Shown in pieces: positions 22,934-35,056 of a DNA stretch of 64,000 bases. Source of the stretch: Caprimulgus europaeus (lineage: Eukaryota; Chordata; Aves; Caprimulgiformes; Caprimulgidae). The position numbers and the translations under genes are program-made. The stretch spans positions 24,758,015 through 24,822,014 of the forward strand of contig OU015528.1 in assembly GCA_907165065.1 (NCBI GenBank), given 5' to 3'. The notes under the pieces were generated by a model that was not told the DNA's origin, did not search any database, and was given only the letters and a program-made list of their open reading frames with translations. Within the stretch, counting starts at the first letter, position 1; the number at the start of each line of letters is the position of its first letter.

Positions 22934-22962
22934 GGGGGGGATGGGTGGGGGTGGGCGGGTGG
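22934..22962 (+). other. G-quadruplex-forming tract
   Basis: Five runs of three or more G (7, 3, 5, 3 and 3 G) are separated by loops of one or two bases (AT, T, T, C), followed by TGG. This satisfies the usual quadruplex pattern on plus with very short loops. It sits about 50 bases before a CR1 tail. Confidence 0.85.
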
Positions 22963-23010
22963 TCATGTGAGTGTATGTAATTACTTTTGAGCCATAAGAT
23001 GTGGCATTAC

Positions 23011-23538
23011 AGAATCACAGAATGTCAGGGATTGGAAGGGACCTCGAAAGATCATCTAGTCCAATCCCCCTGCCGGAGCAGGAACACCTAGATGAGATCA
23101 CACAGAAAGGTGTCCAGGCAGGTTTTGAATGTCTCCAGAGAAGGAAACTCCACAACCTCCCTGGGCAGCCTGTTCCAGTGCTCTGTTACCCTCACAGTAA
23201 AGAAGTTTCTTCTGAAGTTTAAGCGGAACCTCCTATGCTCCAGCTTACACCCATTGGTGCTTGTCCTACCATTGGACATCACTGAGAAGAGCCTGGCTCC
23301 ATCCTCCTGACATTCACCACTAACATATTTATAAACATTAATAAGGTCACCCCTCAGTCTCCTTTTCTGCGAGCTAAAGAGGCCCAGCTCCCTCAGCCTT
23401 TCCTCATAAGGGAGATGCTCCACTCCCTTAATCATCTGAGTGGCTCTGTGCTGGACTCTCTCAAGCAGTTCCCTGTCCTTCTTGAACTGTGGGGCCCAGA
23501 ACTGGACACAATATTCCAGATGTGGCCTTACCAGGGCA
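23011..23538 (-). mobile_element. CR1 LINE 3' fragment, minus strand
   Basis: The minus-strand 3' tail (CATTCTGTGATTCT) lies at 23011-23024, then the 3' UTR, then ORF2 C-terminus; matching to the 57545 copy ends at about 23538. It is 5'-truncated. Its 3' UTR words (GATTGGACTAGATGATCTTT, GACATTCTGTG) and the protein words put it in the same subfamily as 57545-58837. Confidence 0.93.
23088..23435 (-). pseudogene. CR1 ORF2 C-terminus remnant
   Basis: A 115-codon uninterrupted frame runs from a Met within ORF2 to the element's own terminal stop. Landmarks in order are [49 protein letters not shown] and the end FLCDLI. This copy keeps the frame through the KRRLRGDL segment, where the 57545 copy has a 5-nt loss. 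It contains no catalytic residues. Confidence 0.88.
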
Positions 23539-25959
23539 TTATAACTTTGTCATCAAGGTAAGGCCCATTATCTACTGTTCATATAATTTATTTTCTGTTC
23601 CTGTTTTCCATGCTATCCAAGGATCTGTTTTCTTCTTCTTTGTTATTTATGTGCATATTTATTTTAGAATCTAAAATCTGTGGCATAAGAATTTTCCAGT
23701 TTGTGGTTATGATCCATCCATTCTTGGATTTTGGGGCAGAAATTATTATCATCACGTAACAATTTTAAAAATAACTTCAAATGAATTATTTTTTTTTTCT
23801 TCCTGACACAATATGTTGTATTAATGAAGACAATGAAAATAACTATGTTATATTGTGTAAGTAGCATAAAATGATCCATTACATTGAGTGTAATCAGTTA
23901 TACAACCAAAGATTCAGTGAACAAAGATTTGGGAATTAAAAAAGGCAACTGAAAAAATCCCCTTTCCTGGTATATTGCCATTTTTCTTTTAAAATGGCTT
24001 ATTCTATGCAGGAGATTCTTATCATTTCCCCCCTTATTCATTTACTAAGTATAATAATTTCAGGATCACATTACTCTGCAGAAGTTTGGAAACATGGCAT
24101 TATCATATTATGCATAGGCTACAATGGTGACGGTATTTTATTTCATTCTCTAAAGAGCTAGTTCATGGGAAAAAAAAGTAAAATCCATCAATGCCTGTTG
24201 ATATAAACGTACACAGCAACCAAGATGCAAGCTTGGACCCAGGAAGTCCTAAGCTTTAAATTGCTAAAAATGAGGACAGTACACTGGAATTGTCATTTGT
24301 TTGTGTTGTTTTCATACTTATTTTGCAAAAGCAGCCATCATTCGTGTACTATTAAAATCTGGGGCTGAACAGATTTTTAGTCTGGACCAGCATGGCTGTT
24401 CTGTTATTTTTATAAGTGCATTACATTGCTGTATACTGTCATTTTCTTTTGCAGTGCAAGGCAGTAGAAATGGAATTATTTCACTCTTACAAGATTTACA
24501 GTGGAGTCTGCTTCTCTGAAACATTTTTCTTTAAATGTAATTGCTTTGTTAGAACATTAGTTTGTTTCCTTTATTACCTTATATGAATGCAGTTAACTCA
24601 TGTACCATAGTAATAGTAGCATCAGTGGACAAAGGTATACTTCAGTACAATTGAATAAACTCTCACTAGTCCCTATATTCAGATTTATCCTGTATTTTCT
24701 TTTAGCTGATGTAAAGGCCAACCTAGAAGTTTAATGGCAATAAAATATAAAACAGAAATAAAAACTGGAATTCATTGCTCCTCACAGTGGAGGAGTTTGA
24801 GATCCTCTGCGGACAGAAATTCTTTATGCAGTATACATACAACAAAATATAGACTTATATTGTTCACAAGTAATTCTGTCCTTACTGCTTGAAGATATTA
24901 GGGCTGCAAATAAATTATTAGGCCAATGAATGGACCTAATAGCTGAGGTAACTAAGTGGATGTAGAAAATCACTGGACACAATATGAGAAAAAGCTGGAT
25001 GTGGTAGTAGCACAGTGAAGAGCTGAAAAAAATTACAAGTGGTACCATGATGCAATCTTCTCAATAATTGCCTAATAGAAGTAATTGGCTAAGTATTCAG
25101 GAAAAACCTCTTTGAGGCCAGTGGAAACTAGAAAGTGAAGGCAACAGTAGGCCTACTTCTACTTGCTAAATAAATGATCTTGCTAAATTGCCTTTTTATT
25201 TACCACTTGATGCCTTCAGCTCATTTTTCTAGCATTGCTGTCTGCAGAATTCCGATCTACAGAATCTACAATCCAGTCTCTTCCCCATTCTCAGAGTAAG
25301 AAAGTGACAAGCACCTGTATTTCCCATCTTTGTCTGGGATCTTACTATTTTATTGATTCATCATTTCCATAACACGGTCATTATTTCAAACTTCCAGAGT
25401 TCAGAATCTACATGGCAATCACCCACTTGCAAGATTACTAAAATATAACCATATATAACCATATCTCTGCTGGATGTTTGCTACTTTATGTCAATTAACA
25501 CATAAAGATGAAAGATATTTGCATATTCTCTCTGGGCCTAGAGAGAAATAGAGAAATAGTCAGATTCTAAAAAGCATGAATGCCTTTTTCCACATGCAGT
25601 TGGCTTTTCTACTCTGATTTAATTGAAAAGGCTCAGAGAAAGTTTGTTATGTGTCTAAATTGTGGTGGTAGTGACAGAATATTAGTGACATTTTTATGCT
25701 GAACATGGCAGTGATTTTTTTCCACTGACCATCTGTAAGGCATTTTTTTCTCTGGACACTGCGAAATGCCTACAAAGCACAGCTCATAGTATTTTCAGCT
25801 CCATCTGGGATCTGCTGTGACACTACTTTCCTTGTCACACTTTAGGGGCTTTATACAGCAAATCCATGGCCCAAAATGGTCTTATTGTCATTCAGTATCT
25901 CTTCTTAATGTTCTGTTTCTTGTCTGCTTGCCTTCACTCTTTCCTTGATATCCTTTCTG

Positions 25960-26570
25960 GAGAAGTTGCTTTTTTCACATCAGCAGAGCGAATAGACTTG
26001 GCAGGTAGTTGGGCAATAATTGGTCATATCCAAACAGTAATTGAATTTTGTTGCTGTCGACATGGAAGAAGCCAACACCACACTGTCTCTTCTGTGACAA
26101 TAAGCACCAAATTACATTACTCATTTAATTGCTTGTTCTCCAATCCACATTTCTGGATGTGAATCTCTGCAAGTTACACGGATGGGAAGAGGAGAGAGAA
26201 AGAAAAGGCTGAAGACCCAGCTTGGCTGTGACTTTACCAAGTGGTTGCAGTCAGATTAATGAAGGGAGCTCTGGCCCCCTTTCTCATGTCCTTTCCCAAG
26301 AAAATCCACTGTGCTTTGCTTTCAGCCAAACATTTATTGCTCTTTTCACATTATCAACTCTGCAGTTTTCAGGGCAATAATTTCAGATTACTGTATAGAG
26401 ACCTATCAGCAATATTTATTTTTCATTGGGCCAGATACTCCACTCTGGCAACTGTGTGAAACACCAGCTGGGGCTTGGGCTCAGTTTTTCTTAATTACAA
26501 ACAGTGTAATTGGCTCTGTATTTAACACAAGAGACATTTTTGTGTCTGTTACAATACCATACTTCTCAAC
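25960..26570. promoter_or_regulatory. Possible conserved non-coding element
   Basis: A high-complexity stretch that lacks repeats and homopolymers and is dense in homeodomain-type ATTA/TAAT cores: TAATTGAATT near 26039, AAATTACATTACTCATTTAA near 26109, and CTTAATTACAAACAGTGTAA near 26490. Such texture is typical of vertebrate developmental enhancers, but conservation cannot be judged from one sequence. The frames across it (25866-26162, 26241-26459, 26311-26595) show no protein motif. Confidence 0.2.
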
Positions 26571-26647
26571 CAGAATTTTGTATTTTAATTACTGACATTT
26601 ATTTAAGATGTGAGTAAGGATACAGTAAGGAGTCTGGTAGTCACAAC

Positions 26648-26667
26648 CTCCCCCCGCCTTCCCCCCC
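26648..26667. repeat. C-rich tract
   Basis: Two long C runs (6 and 7) around CGCCTT. Confidence 0.8.
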
Positions 26668-27391
26668 GAGCATGCTTAATCCTTGTTAGTTGTGCTATCT
26701 GTTTCAATATATTAGCAGAGTCCACCAGAGATGTGGCTTCATTTTCGGGATTGTTCTGCTAGAGGGAGGAGAGTACATTGAAGTCAGGACTAAAACACAC
26801 ATTCATGTGTCATAAATGCAAAAGTGGATGTGAATGGGTCCTACCTACACTCATGGGCGAGAACAAAACACGTTGAAAAGAGGAAAAGTATGTGCTGAGA
26901 GGAAAAGAGTGAAATGCTGACAAGCTCTGGACATTTGTCATCCTGTTGTATCTTCAATCAATAAAAGAAGATCCAGAGTTTGCTAAGCATGCGTAAGGAC
27001 ATGCAACTCAGACCACATCTGAGGTGGTGGTGGCAGCAGTGCACCATGAGAGGCACCAGGAGGACTGCATGTGCTGCTGAGGAAATAAGGGACCAGGTGA
27101 GGGAGTCTCTGCACACCTGCCTAGGAGCCACTGTCACACCAGTGCAGGTCTTCCCTGTGAGCAAACAGCTGGGCTTGCCTCCACCCAGGTGCCTGTGAGT
27201 GACTGTGTGTGTGGCATTGTTGGTGTGGTAGCGTGTACCTGGGGGTGTGATAACAGTGGGAGGGAATAAGCAAATATACTGTGCATATAGTTATCTGCTT
27301 TTAATAATACTGGCTTGATTCCCTTAATAATGGCATCCTAATAAAATACATTCCAATAAATATTACTGTGATCTGCATCTCCCCCCAACTC

Positions 27392-27416
27392 ATTCCCCTT
27401 TCAAGAAAAGGGGAAT
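27392..27416. other. Perfect 10-bp hairpin
   Basis: ATTCCCCTTT (27392-27401) and AAAGGGGAAT (27407-27416) are exact reverse complements around a 5-nt loop. Confidence 0.7.
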
Positions 27417-28313
27417 TTACAAGATACACAAACACACACAGAGACAGAATGTATGTATAAAAGGGTCAAGAGTCATTTGCTGCAGTAGGTACAGATGCCA
27501 GAAAAGATCTTAGGAGTTTTTGAAGAGCTTTCCAGTGCTTTGAAGAACCAATTGCACTATTGAAAGACAAAGTCTTGGATTAGCTTTATAACTGACTTAC
27601 TATTGTGAGTTAGAATTTAACTGACTTCACTGAGATTGAAAGGAGGTAATTTAGGACAAGAATTGCTGGTAAATGTAATGGATACATTACAAGCTGGTTT
27701 CAATTTCCTTTATTGAAGAAGTTGTAAAAGTAATGCCATTTCAAAGGAGACCTTTTACATTTGGACCACATGAAGAGGCCATCCTATGTTTTCTCCTAAC
27801 AAATGAGAGCTTGGTCGCTTTTGAAATTATTTGGCCTTGTCACTGTCAATAACAAAACAAAAAGGTCATTTACTAGTGAATAAAGCAGTGGACTTATTTT
27901 GGAAAGTACGGTATGCCAAACCTATCTTTCTTTTGGAAGAAAATGACCTAGTTATGTCTGAACATGAAACTGTGATTTCTGTGTGATACCACAGGATTAA
28001 AGAGTGTTGTTTTTCTTTTTCTTATTATCTTCAGTCTTCAGGGTTCCTAAACCGTGGGTGAGAATGAAGTTGACCTGTGAGGCTAATCCATTATCCCTGT
28101 CAAGACAAGGAAACCTCTGAGAAAAACTTGAAAAATATTGGTACTCTCAATTCTCTTTGAGACACAGAAGAGGGAAAAGCCTCAAAAGCATAGAAAGCCC
28201 TTTTTGGTTTTTTTAAGAAAATCTGTAAGGCAATAAATTTACAAGAATCTTGGAGAGCATTGGTACAAAATTAAAAACAATAAATTTAAGAGAACTTGAC
28301 AAAATTATTCAAA

Positions 28314-28613
28314 TTAATCAAACTCCTTGTGACCGTAGGAACTTCTAAATGATTTGTGAAGTTTTGTAGAATTTGCAAATAATTTTATGAATTTATTTTG
28401 CCTTGCTTCTTTTTCTCTTGAAGTTTTTCTCTTTGCTTTGTTCTTAGACAAGCTGTGTTTGATCTTATTCTGGAAAGGGTCAGAGGCACTCACCTTTTCC
28501 TTTGAAGCCTGCTGTCTTGGCAGCTCCAGAGGAGAGGAAATATTCCAGAAGTCTTCTGAAAAGGAAGCATAAATGCCAGAGATTAAATCACCCCTAGAAC
28601 TTGAAATTAACAA
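28314..28613 (-). other. 99-codon minus-strand open frame, unidentified
   Basis: The predicted peptide is Ser/Lys-rich, with KNKAKRKTSREKEARQNKF-type basic content in its second half and no recognised domain. An AAAAGGTGAGTGCC donor-like sequence lies inside it on minus (about 28490-28503), which would split the frame if used. Codon content is AT-biased like the surroundings. I regard it as probably non-coding but better than average. Confidence 0.12.
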
Positions 28614-28974
28614 ACGTACAGGGCAATGGAGAATAAGTAGGAGTACAACATCTCAAAAACCTGTACATCTAAGGTGTTTTTGCTGAAAGGGTGCTGAAAA
28701 TTTAAAGGGGAAAACCCCCAAGTATATCCTTTTATTCTTTCCATTAAGGTTAGACTCATACACAGATGTAGTTCTTATCTTCTTGTTCCCTGAGCTGTGA
28801 CCTTCTTTGGTGGGAGTATGCTCTCACCCTTCTCCTAAGTTCTTCCCGTCTCTCTCCCCACCACTAGCTGCTGGTCTGATCTCTGGCCCTGAGAGTATTC
28901 TCGCCTCCTGTGTCTGCAGTGCCATGTACCTATTCAATTCCTGAGCAGCATTTCACCTTAGTTTCCTTTAGCTG

Positions 28975-28990
28975 TTTTTTTTTTTTTTTT
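28975..28990. repeat. Poly-T run (16)
   Basis: Sixteen consecutive T. Confidence 0.9.
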
Positions 28991-29678
28991 AAATTAGGCA
29001 AAATTAGCTCATTTTGTCCTGATTTCTGACACACTGCTACCATATTGTGAAAATAATGTGTATTTCAAGAAAACTACATTAACCTACCTTTTGAAAAAAT
29101 CCAGTTGTGTGAGCACTAGAAGTAGAACATCTGTGCTGTGACCTTGGGCAAACAACTTGGTGTCTCCATCTCCACTACATGGGCTGGGTATTAAAAGCAT
29201 TACACAATTGGTGTTGCAGCAACCCTTGAAAGCATAGCTATACTTGGACTTGGTAAATATGAATACTTTGCATCATTTAATGCAAACATAGCAGAGAATC
29301 TAGTCATGCAGAGGAGAATGGTAAACTTCAAAATGACTAACATTTTATTGTTTTCAATGCATTTCAGTTAAATAAATAAGGCATTACTAATTATCAAGTT
29401 ACTTTTCTGACAAACATGTCTAAAAATTACCTTGAACCTGGATCTACAAAGGAAACTCTTGCTGATTTCAGGACGAATTATCCATCTCAATACCTCTGAG
29501 GAGCTGGGCTTGACTGCTTTTTCAGATTGAACTGTTATTATAATGAAAATATAGCAAAAAAGAAAGTTATTTTTTTCTCAACCTTTTAGAGATCATTCTA
29601 ATTACTGAAGATTGAAAAGGCTTTTAATTTGAGTTTAGGAAAAGCACAGTCTTATCAATAGAGAATGGCTTGTTACTA

Positions 29679-29693
29679 TCTCTCTCTCTCTCT
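29679..29693. repeat. (TC)n tract
   Basis: About seven TC dinucleotides. Confidence 0.85.
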
Positions 29694-31222
29694 ACTTAGC
29701 AGTGGACTTTTTCTTGCTTAATGATTTTGCTCTCTTTACAATATTTATAGTCACAAGTTTCCTGAAAAGTAGAGAAGGGCATTGTCACTATTTTACAGAT
29801 CAGGAACTGAAGAGTATAGAGACAAAGAAGCATATCTAAGCATTTTAGCAGCAGTGTTTTAACACTGCCTTTATGATACAGAGCTAATTTGTCATCCTTA
29901 GTCTAATTTGAACATCCTCAGATGCTCAGCATCTTTGTTGGCTGTTTCTGCAGTTACCCTGACACTAAAGAATAATGCCTTCAACAGATGTATGTTGAAT
30001 AGAAAGCCACTTAAAATGCCCAGTAAAAACATTAAGAGATTTTAGTACTTATAATGGCTTTTTACCAGGACTTAATAACTTGATTGTTAGACATCCTGTG
30101 GTAGTCACTGGAGGCAAGTAGATACTTCCAAAACATGTTTCACTGGACTAAAAGATGTCTACTTCACTCTGTTTCTCTTCAGAGAACGTAAAGGGGCCTG
30201 AGAGTGACTAAGCTCAGTTGTGGACAACTACTGTGTAAATACCTAGGTGTAGTCTGACAAAGTCCACAACACTTAAGATGGGCTGTTAAGGATATCAAAG
30301 TTGATGAGTTTACAGGGAGAGGTGGGTGGGGTTTGGGCACCCAAATTGTTTTGTGTATTTATCTCAACTGAAATGCCTAAAGCTTTGCAGAGCATGTAGT
30401 TGAGCAAGGTTTTAAGACTGGATTTCTTGAGTCCTTGTGCAAAATGGCAAGTTTGAGGCTACATATTTTCTACAATAATTAAGGGAGACACTGTCACTTT
30501 AAGCAACATGGACTCCATTGCAGTGTTGAATTAGGCCCCCCATGACTTCTTAGTCCTGGTTTCAGTCTCTATGAGCAATAGGCTGGGATTATCTTCCAGT
30601 ACCTTGGCTCTGGGTCTCTATTGACTCTGGGGCAAAAAAACTCTCCTAAGTCTTTTGTGGACTGAGTCACTGACTCCACAAGTTGCAGATCTCATCTGTG
30701 TTTTACCTGCTCTTCAGCCATGAAATACTTTTCTGGATATCATGGAGAGATTGGCATGGTGGCTGCTCATGCAGAATCACAGAAGTCACTGACACACAAC
30801 TTGAAGTTCATTTGCTTAGCAAGACAAATACAGCAGCTGAACAGTGATGCCTGCCCTGTAAACACAAGTCACAACTGAGCTCAGTTCATGCAGTTCCCAT
30901 CCGCCAATCCAGATGACCCCTGGGAATGGGAGACTCACTGTGAATGGCAGCTCAGCTCCTGCATATGGCAATTCCTCTCCTCAGACTACAGCTTCTGTGT
31001 GGAGGTGGAGGCCTGAGCACTAGGTATGTTCCTTCATCCTGAGGGGGTCTATTTATTGCTTTTTGAATTAGGTATTACCTTATTATCTATCTCCTAATGG
31101 GTTCATGTAGTCAGTTCCAGCTGGGACATGCCCTGAGGTCTTCTTTGGCCTGGTGGGTAGGCTTTTGAGTACTGTCGTGAGGGTTCATTCAGAGCCAGTG
31201 TGATGGTTGCAGTTCTTCAGCT

Positions 31223-31236
31223 GGGGGGGGGGGGGG
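31223..31236 (+). repeat. Poly-G run (14)
   Basis: Fourteen consecutive G followed by AAAA. Such runs are length-unstable and prone to sequencing error. Confidence 0.9.
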
Positions 31237-31539
31237 AAAATATCTGTAAGTGGATGCATCTTTAGTGACTTTCCTGGATGTTATGCTTTTGCAATTTAAT
31301 GCTGTCTGTTCACTACATCTATATAGGCTGAATGGTATAGAGTGACTAGCATAACAATAAAAGATTGAGATCTAGATTTCCTCTATGAGTGTTCAGAATT
31401 ACAAACTCCAACTTTTATAATAAAAACCTGTAAGTCTTCCCATAAGTATTTCACCCAGTTCAATTTATTTATTCAGACCCTGAATAGGAATCATACATAG
31501 ATTAAAAAGAGTTTCTAACCTGCAGCAAACTTCATTGCT

Positions 31540-31583
31540 AGAATATTAATAGGGAGCATACAGAATATTAATAGGAAGCAAAC
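31540..31583. repeat. 22-bp tandem duplication, two copies
   Basis: AGAATATTAATAGG followed by GAGCATAC in copy one (31540-31561) and AAGCAAAC in copy two (31562-31583); copies are adjacent and differ at two positions near the end. Confidence 0.85.
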
Positions 31584-32636
31584 TTGAAAAGGATATGAAA
31601 ATATATGGATTAATTTTAAAAATCATTTAATATTCAGAGGTAACATTTTGCAATACTCAATGAGCCCTACTCCTGACTTTGTGATAGTTCCTGTATTCCT
31701 TTTTGACATGCAAATTGACATAGTATGGTATAACATTTATGTTGACAAAACTTTCCAGACTTTGGTTTACATTTTGTGGGGTTTTGTTTTTGCTTTTCTT
31801 TTTTTTTTCCAGCTGCAATTATTGGTTTGAAATATAGAAAGGCAAAGTGATGAATATCAAGAAGCAGTAGGATGTCACAGCTTGCTACTGTCAAATTCAT
31901 TGGGATTTAGACAATCTTTTCTTGAATCATCATTAAACTCCCTAACACTATTGAAGATTTTAAAAAAGAATCCTATCAGATCTATACAAGGTGATACTCA
32001 GAAGTAAAACTTACACAAGAGTGTAAACAATACTACTTTAACCAAACTCATCTTTATCTCTTTTAAGTTCACAAGATAGCCTTAAGTGTAGGAAGAATTT
32101 CCAGAAATCAGAAGTTGTGAACACAATTCTCTGGAAGGCCTGGCTTCTTATAAACCTTTAGAAACAATAAGAGTGTTCTTGGAATGGCTGTACTATAACT
32201 GTCAGTCCTGGGGGAGCTTCTAAGTATTAATGGAAAATACATTTTAAATGCAGATGGATAATAATGACATCATCTTTGTTTATGTGACAGGCATAGATGT
32301 TGCTGTCACTCAGTTTGTGCATGTTCTTGTGCATGAGTGCACATGCAGATATATTTACACAAAAGCAAACATTAAATTGGTGATTTGCTGGTTTTGTTCC
32401 TCTCTTTTTCTTCTTACACAGAAGAGGTGAAATCCTGCTTAGATGTTGACACTATAAAGGATGCAGATGAATATCCTTTAGGACGGTTAATTTTAATTCT
32501 TAACAGTTTGATTTAGCCTTAATTTTGTTTGCCTATCACAAATGAAGCAATATGACATTTATTGCTTGCACCTTCCTGCATACACTACATATTAATTGGT
32601 TCATTTTTGTGCAGTTTCATTTCAGATAGCTTCCAA

Positions 32637-32655
32637 CCCCCCCCCACCCCCACCC
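32637..32655. repeat. C-rich tract, quadruplex potential on minus
   Basis: Runs of 9, 5 and 3 C separated by single A. Confidence 0.85.
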
Positions 32656-32832
32656 AGGAATGTACTTTATTACTATAGAATGGCGCTTAGCATATTTTTT
32701 ATTAATGGAATATTGGCTTCGTGAGAAAATTATGGCTTTTCATATATGTTGTAAGATGTCTAGGTTTAGAATCCTATCATGCAATGGGAGAAGGCCTGAT
32801 TACTTATGTCATGCTGAATAATCCTTGTTTCA

Positions 32833-32853
32833 TGGTTTCTTGACAAGAAACCA
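32833..32853. other. 10-bp near-perfect palindrome
   Basis: TGGTTTCTTG (32833-32842), one central A, then CAAGAAACCA (32844-32853). ATCC at 32821 and GGAT at 32854 are also complementary. Confidence 0.75.
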
Positions 32854-33522
32854 GGATATCTGTGGATAATGAGGATCTTTCATAAGCACCAAGAATGTGG
32901 ATAGAACAGCCCTAGTCAGTGGTTCTCACAGCAGCCATTCTCCTCAGTTTCTGGTGGGAGTGGAACCACTATCTGACTTCTCCTTCTAAAGCAGCTCTTG
33001 TAGAAAAACAGCCATGGGAGAAAGGAAAAAAAAGCTATTCTGAGGAGAAGGGATGAGAAAAGGTGTGAACCATGCATCCAGACAAAGTTAATCTCTACCT
33101 AGCTTCTGCATTAGGTATCTAATTTGAAAAGGTGATTCTTAAAAATTCTCGACAGCTACCATATATTCCCTGAAGAATGCAAATTCCATAGAAACCCTCC
33201 TTTTTTTTGTTATTTACCTGAAGATATATATTTGGTTTGCTCAAAACTGCCTAAGCAGAGAAATGTCACCTTTATCCCACAACACATAAGAATTTTGTAA
33301 TGTATATTCTCCTCTGCCTCTAATGTCCATGATGCTTAATCTTGTATTTTATCTAATTCACGTGAAATGTAGATATAATCATTGAATCATTGAATTGAGA
33401 CTAGACTACAGGTTTATCTACTCCAAAGTAAATGCCCTGACCACCAGGAAATATCTTACTCCAATGGATATTTTGTCTTGGCAGCAGGGCTGCAGAAAAG
33501 CTGTTCTGCACCTGAAACAATA

Positions 33523-33570
33523 TCCTTTCCTCCCCCTCCCTCCTCCTCCCTCCCCTCCCTCCCCCTCCCT
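33523..33570. repeat. Polypyrimidine tract with seven C runs
   Basis: Pure C/T over 48 bases, with C runs of three or more at 33532-33536, 33538-33540, 33548-33550, 33552-33555, 33557-33559, 33561-33565 and 33567-33569. It is near mirror-symmetric, so both a minus-strand quadruplex and a triplex are possible. Confidence 0.9.
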
Positions 33571-34082
33571 GGAAAATAGAAAATGTTGAGGAGAGCGGAA
33601 ATTACTTTCTCTACCTAAGCTTTAGAGATGGATAGGTTTTAAGCCATGTCAATGTTCTCAGCATTGTGATGTGTTAATTTAGACCTCTCTGTATCCAAGA
33701 TACATGTCTTTTTTAACCTTGTTCTGAAATACAAAATTCATATATGGACCCTATATGCTCCACTGCAGCATTGGGTGACTAAAGGTTAGGGGCTGGATTC
33801 TGAGCATTTCAGCACTGACATCTCTATGGACACCTGGGGTTGTCGGACATAAAATAAAGGAATAGAAAAGAACAATGGAACAGACTAGAAAGATAGAGTT
33901 GCAGGTTAACAAAGAGAATAAATTTAAGGAAAAAAATTGGGGGGTTTTTTTGAAAGAAGAAGAAATTATCTGTTGTTTTCCTAGAACTGCTTTGTAATTC
34001 AGAATAGCTAGAGATATGTGTAGGCTTGGAGGACTGATTGTGTAACATCTCTAGTTTGCCTTTAGGGAGGATGTTTCTTTCC

Positions 34083-34118
34083 TTTTTTTTTTTTTTTTTT
34101 TCTTTTTTTTGGGGGTGG
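34083..34118. repeat. Poly-T tract followed by G run
   Basis: T19, C, T8, then G5 and TGG. Confidence 0.9.
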
Positions 34119-34429
34119 TGCAGGGCATGGGTGCACATGATACATATTTGGTTAATTTGTTTTTCCCCTCATAGCCAGCTGCTCCCTCAAATTTTAGCTG
34201 CTGAGTAGCTCCAGTGCCTCTTAGCAGCTAATACGGACTGAAACACCTGGCTGCTTTCTCCCCTTCCAAGTGAGCATAGGCTGCATCAGCATTTCTACTC
34301 CCTGATCAGTTATGCTCAGACTGCAAGGAGAGTGAAAACTGAAGGTGGGAACAGCTTCAGTTCACGTTATTAATTCCCATTGTGACTGAGAGGTGGCAGA
34401 AGGAAGAGAGAGGGAAACATAGAAAAAGT

Positions 34430-34454
34430 AAAAAAAAAAAAAAAAAAAAAAAAG
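34430..34454. repeat. Poly-A run (25)
   Basis: Twenty-five consecutive A, the longest homopolymer in the window. No retroposed gene recognised upstream. Confidence 0.92.
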
Positions 34455-35042
34455 TGGTCTCATGCCTAAAAGGAAGGGGTTTCTCATAGCAGCAAAGTCT
34501 TTAGGACACCAGTCCTTGGGAGCCTGGGGAAAGGGTATGTACAGGTGCAGACATCAGCAGGAATGTGTGTCCTGGCCATTTGCATGGGTTTCCTATGTCT
34601 CTGGAAATCTACAGTATTTCTGTTAGCTGCAATGATCTGCCAACAGAAGTGGTGATGTTAGCAGAAATAGGAAGGAGTTGATGGTTGCTGGAGTAAGGGA
34701 CAGTGCTCAAAGAATTGGCACAGCTTAGGACCCAAAAGGAGAGAAAAATGATGTACACAATGTGAGAAAGGCTAAGTAAGATGACATTTTCCTGATATTG
34801 ACATGTATCTACTCTGTAGAAATTCTCTCCTGTGCAAAGTTATGATCTAACGTCCTCCTTGAGCAGATGCAAATGCGAGCACTGGCAGTACAGGACAAGA
34901 AATCAAACATGTAGAGCCTGTTACACGTGTAGAAGAAATTACTGACTGACTTTTTTAGCAACAAAATATTTATTTTTCATATGTTCATTTAGGTGTCCTT
35001 CCTGTAAACTTCACTTTTAGAAAATCAAAGCTGCACTCTAAC

Positions 35043-35056
35043 TTTTTTTTTTTTTT
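35043..35056. repeat. Poly-T run (14)
   Basis: Fourteen consecutive T. Confidence 0.9.

Noticed and set aside
27450..27480. TATAAAAGG-like sequence
   Set aside because: Isolated match in AT-rich DNA with no other promoter or gene evidence.
33379..33400. AATCATTGAATCATTGAATTG resembling tandem CR1 tail units
   Set aside because: No CR1 UTR follows and the units differ from ATTCTATG; likely chance.
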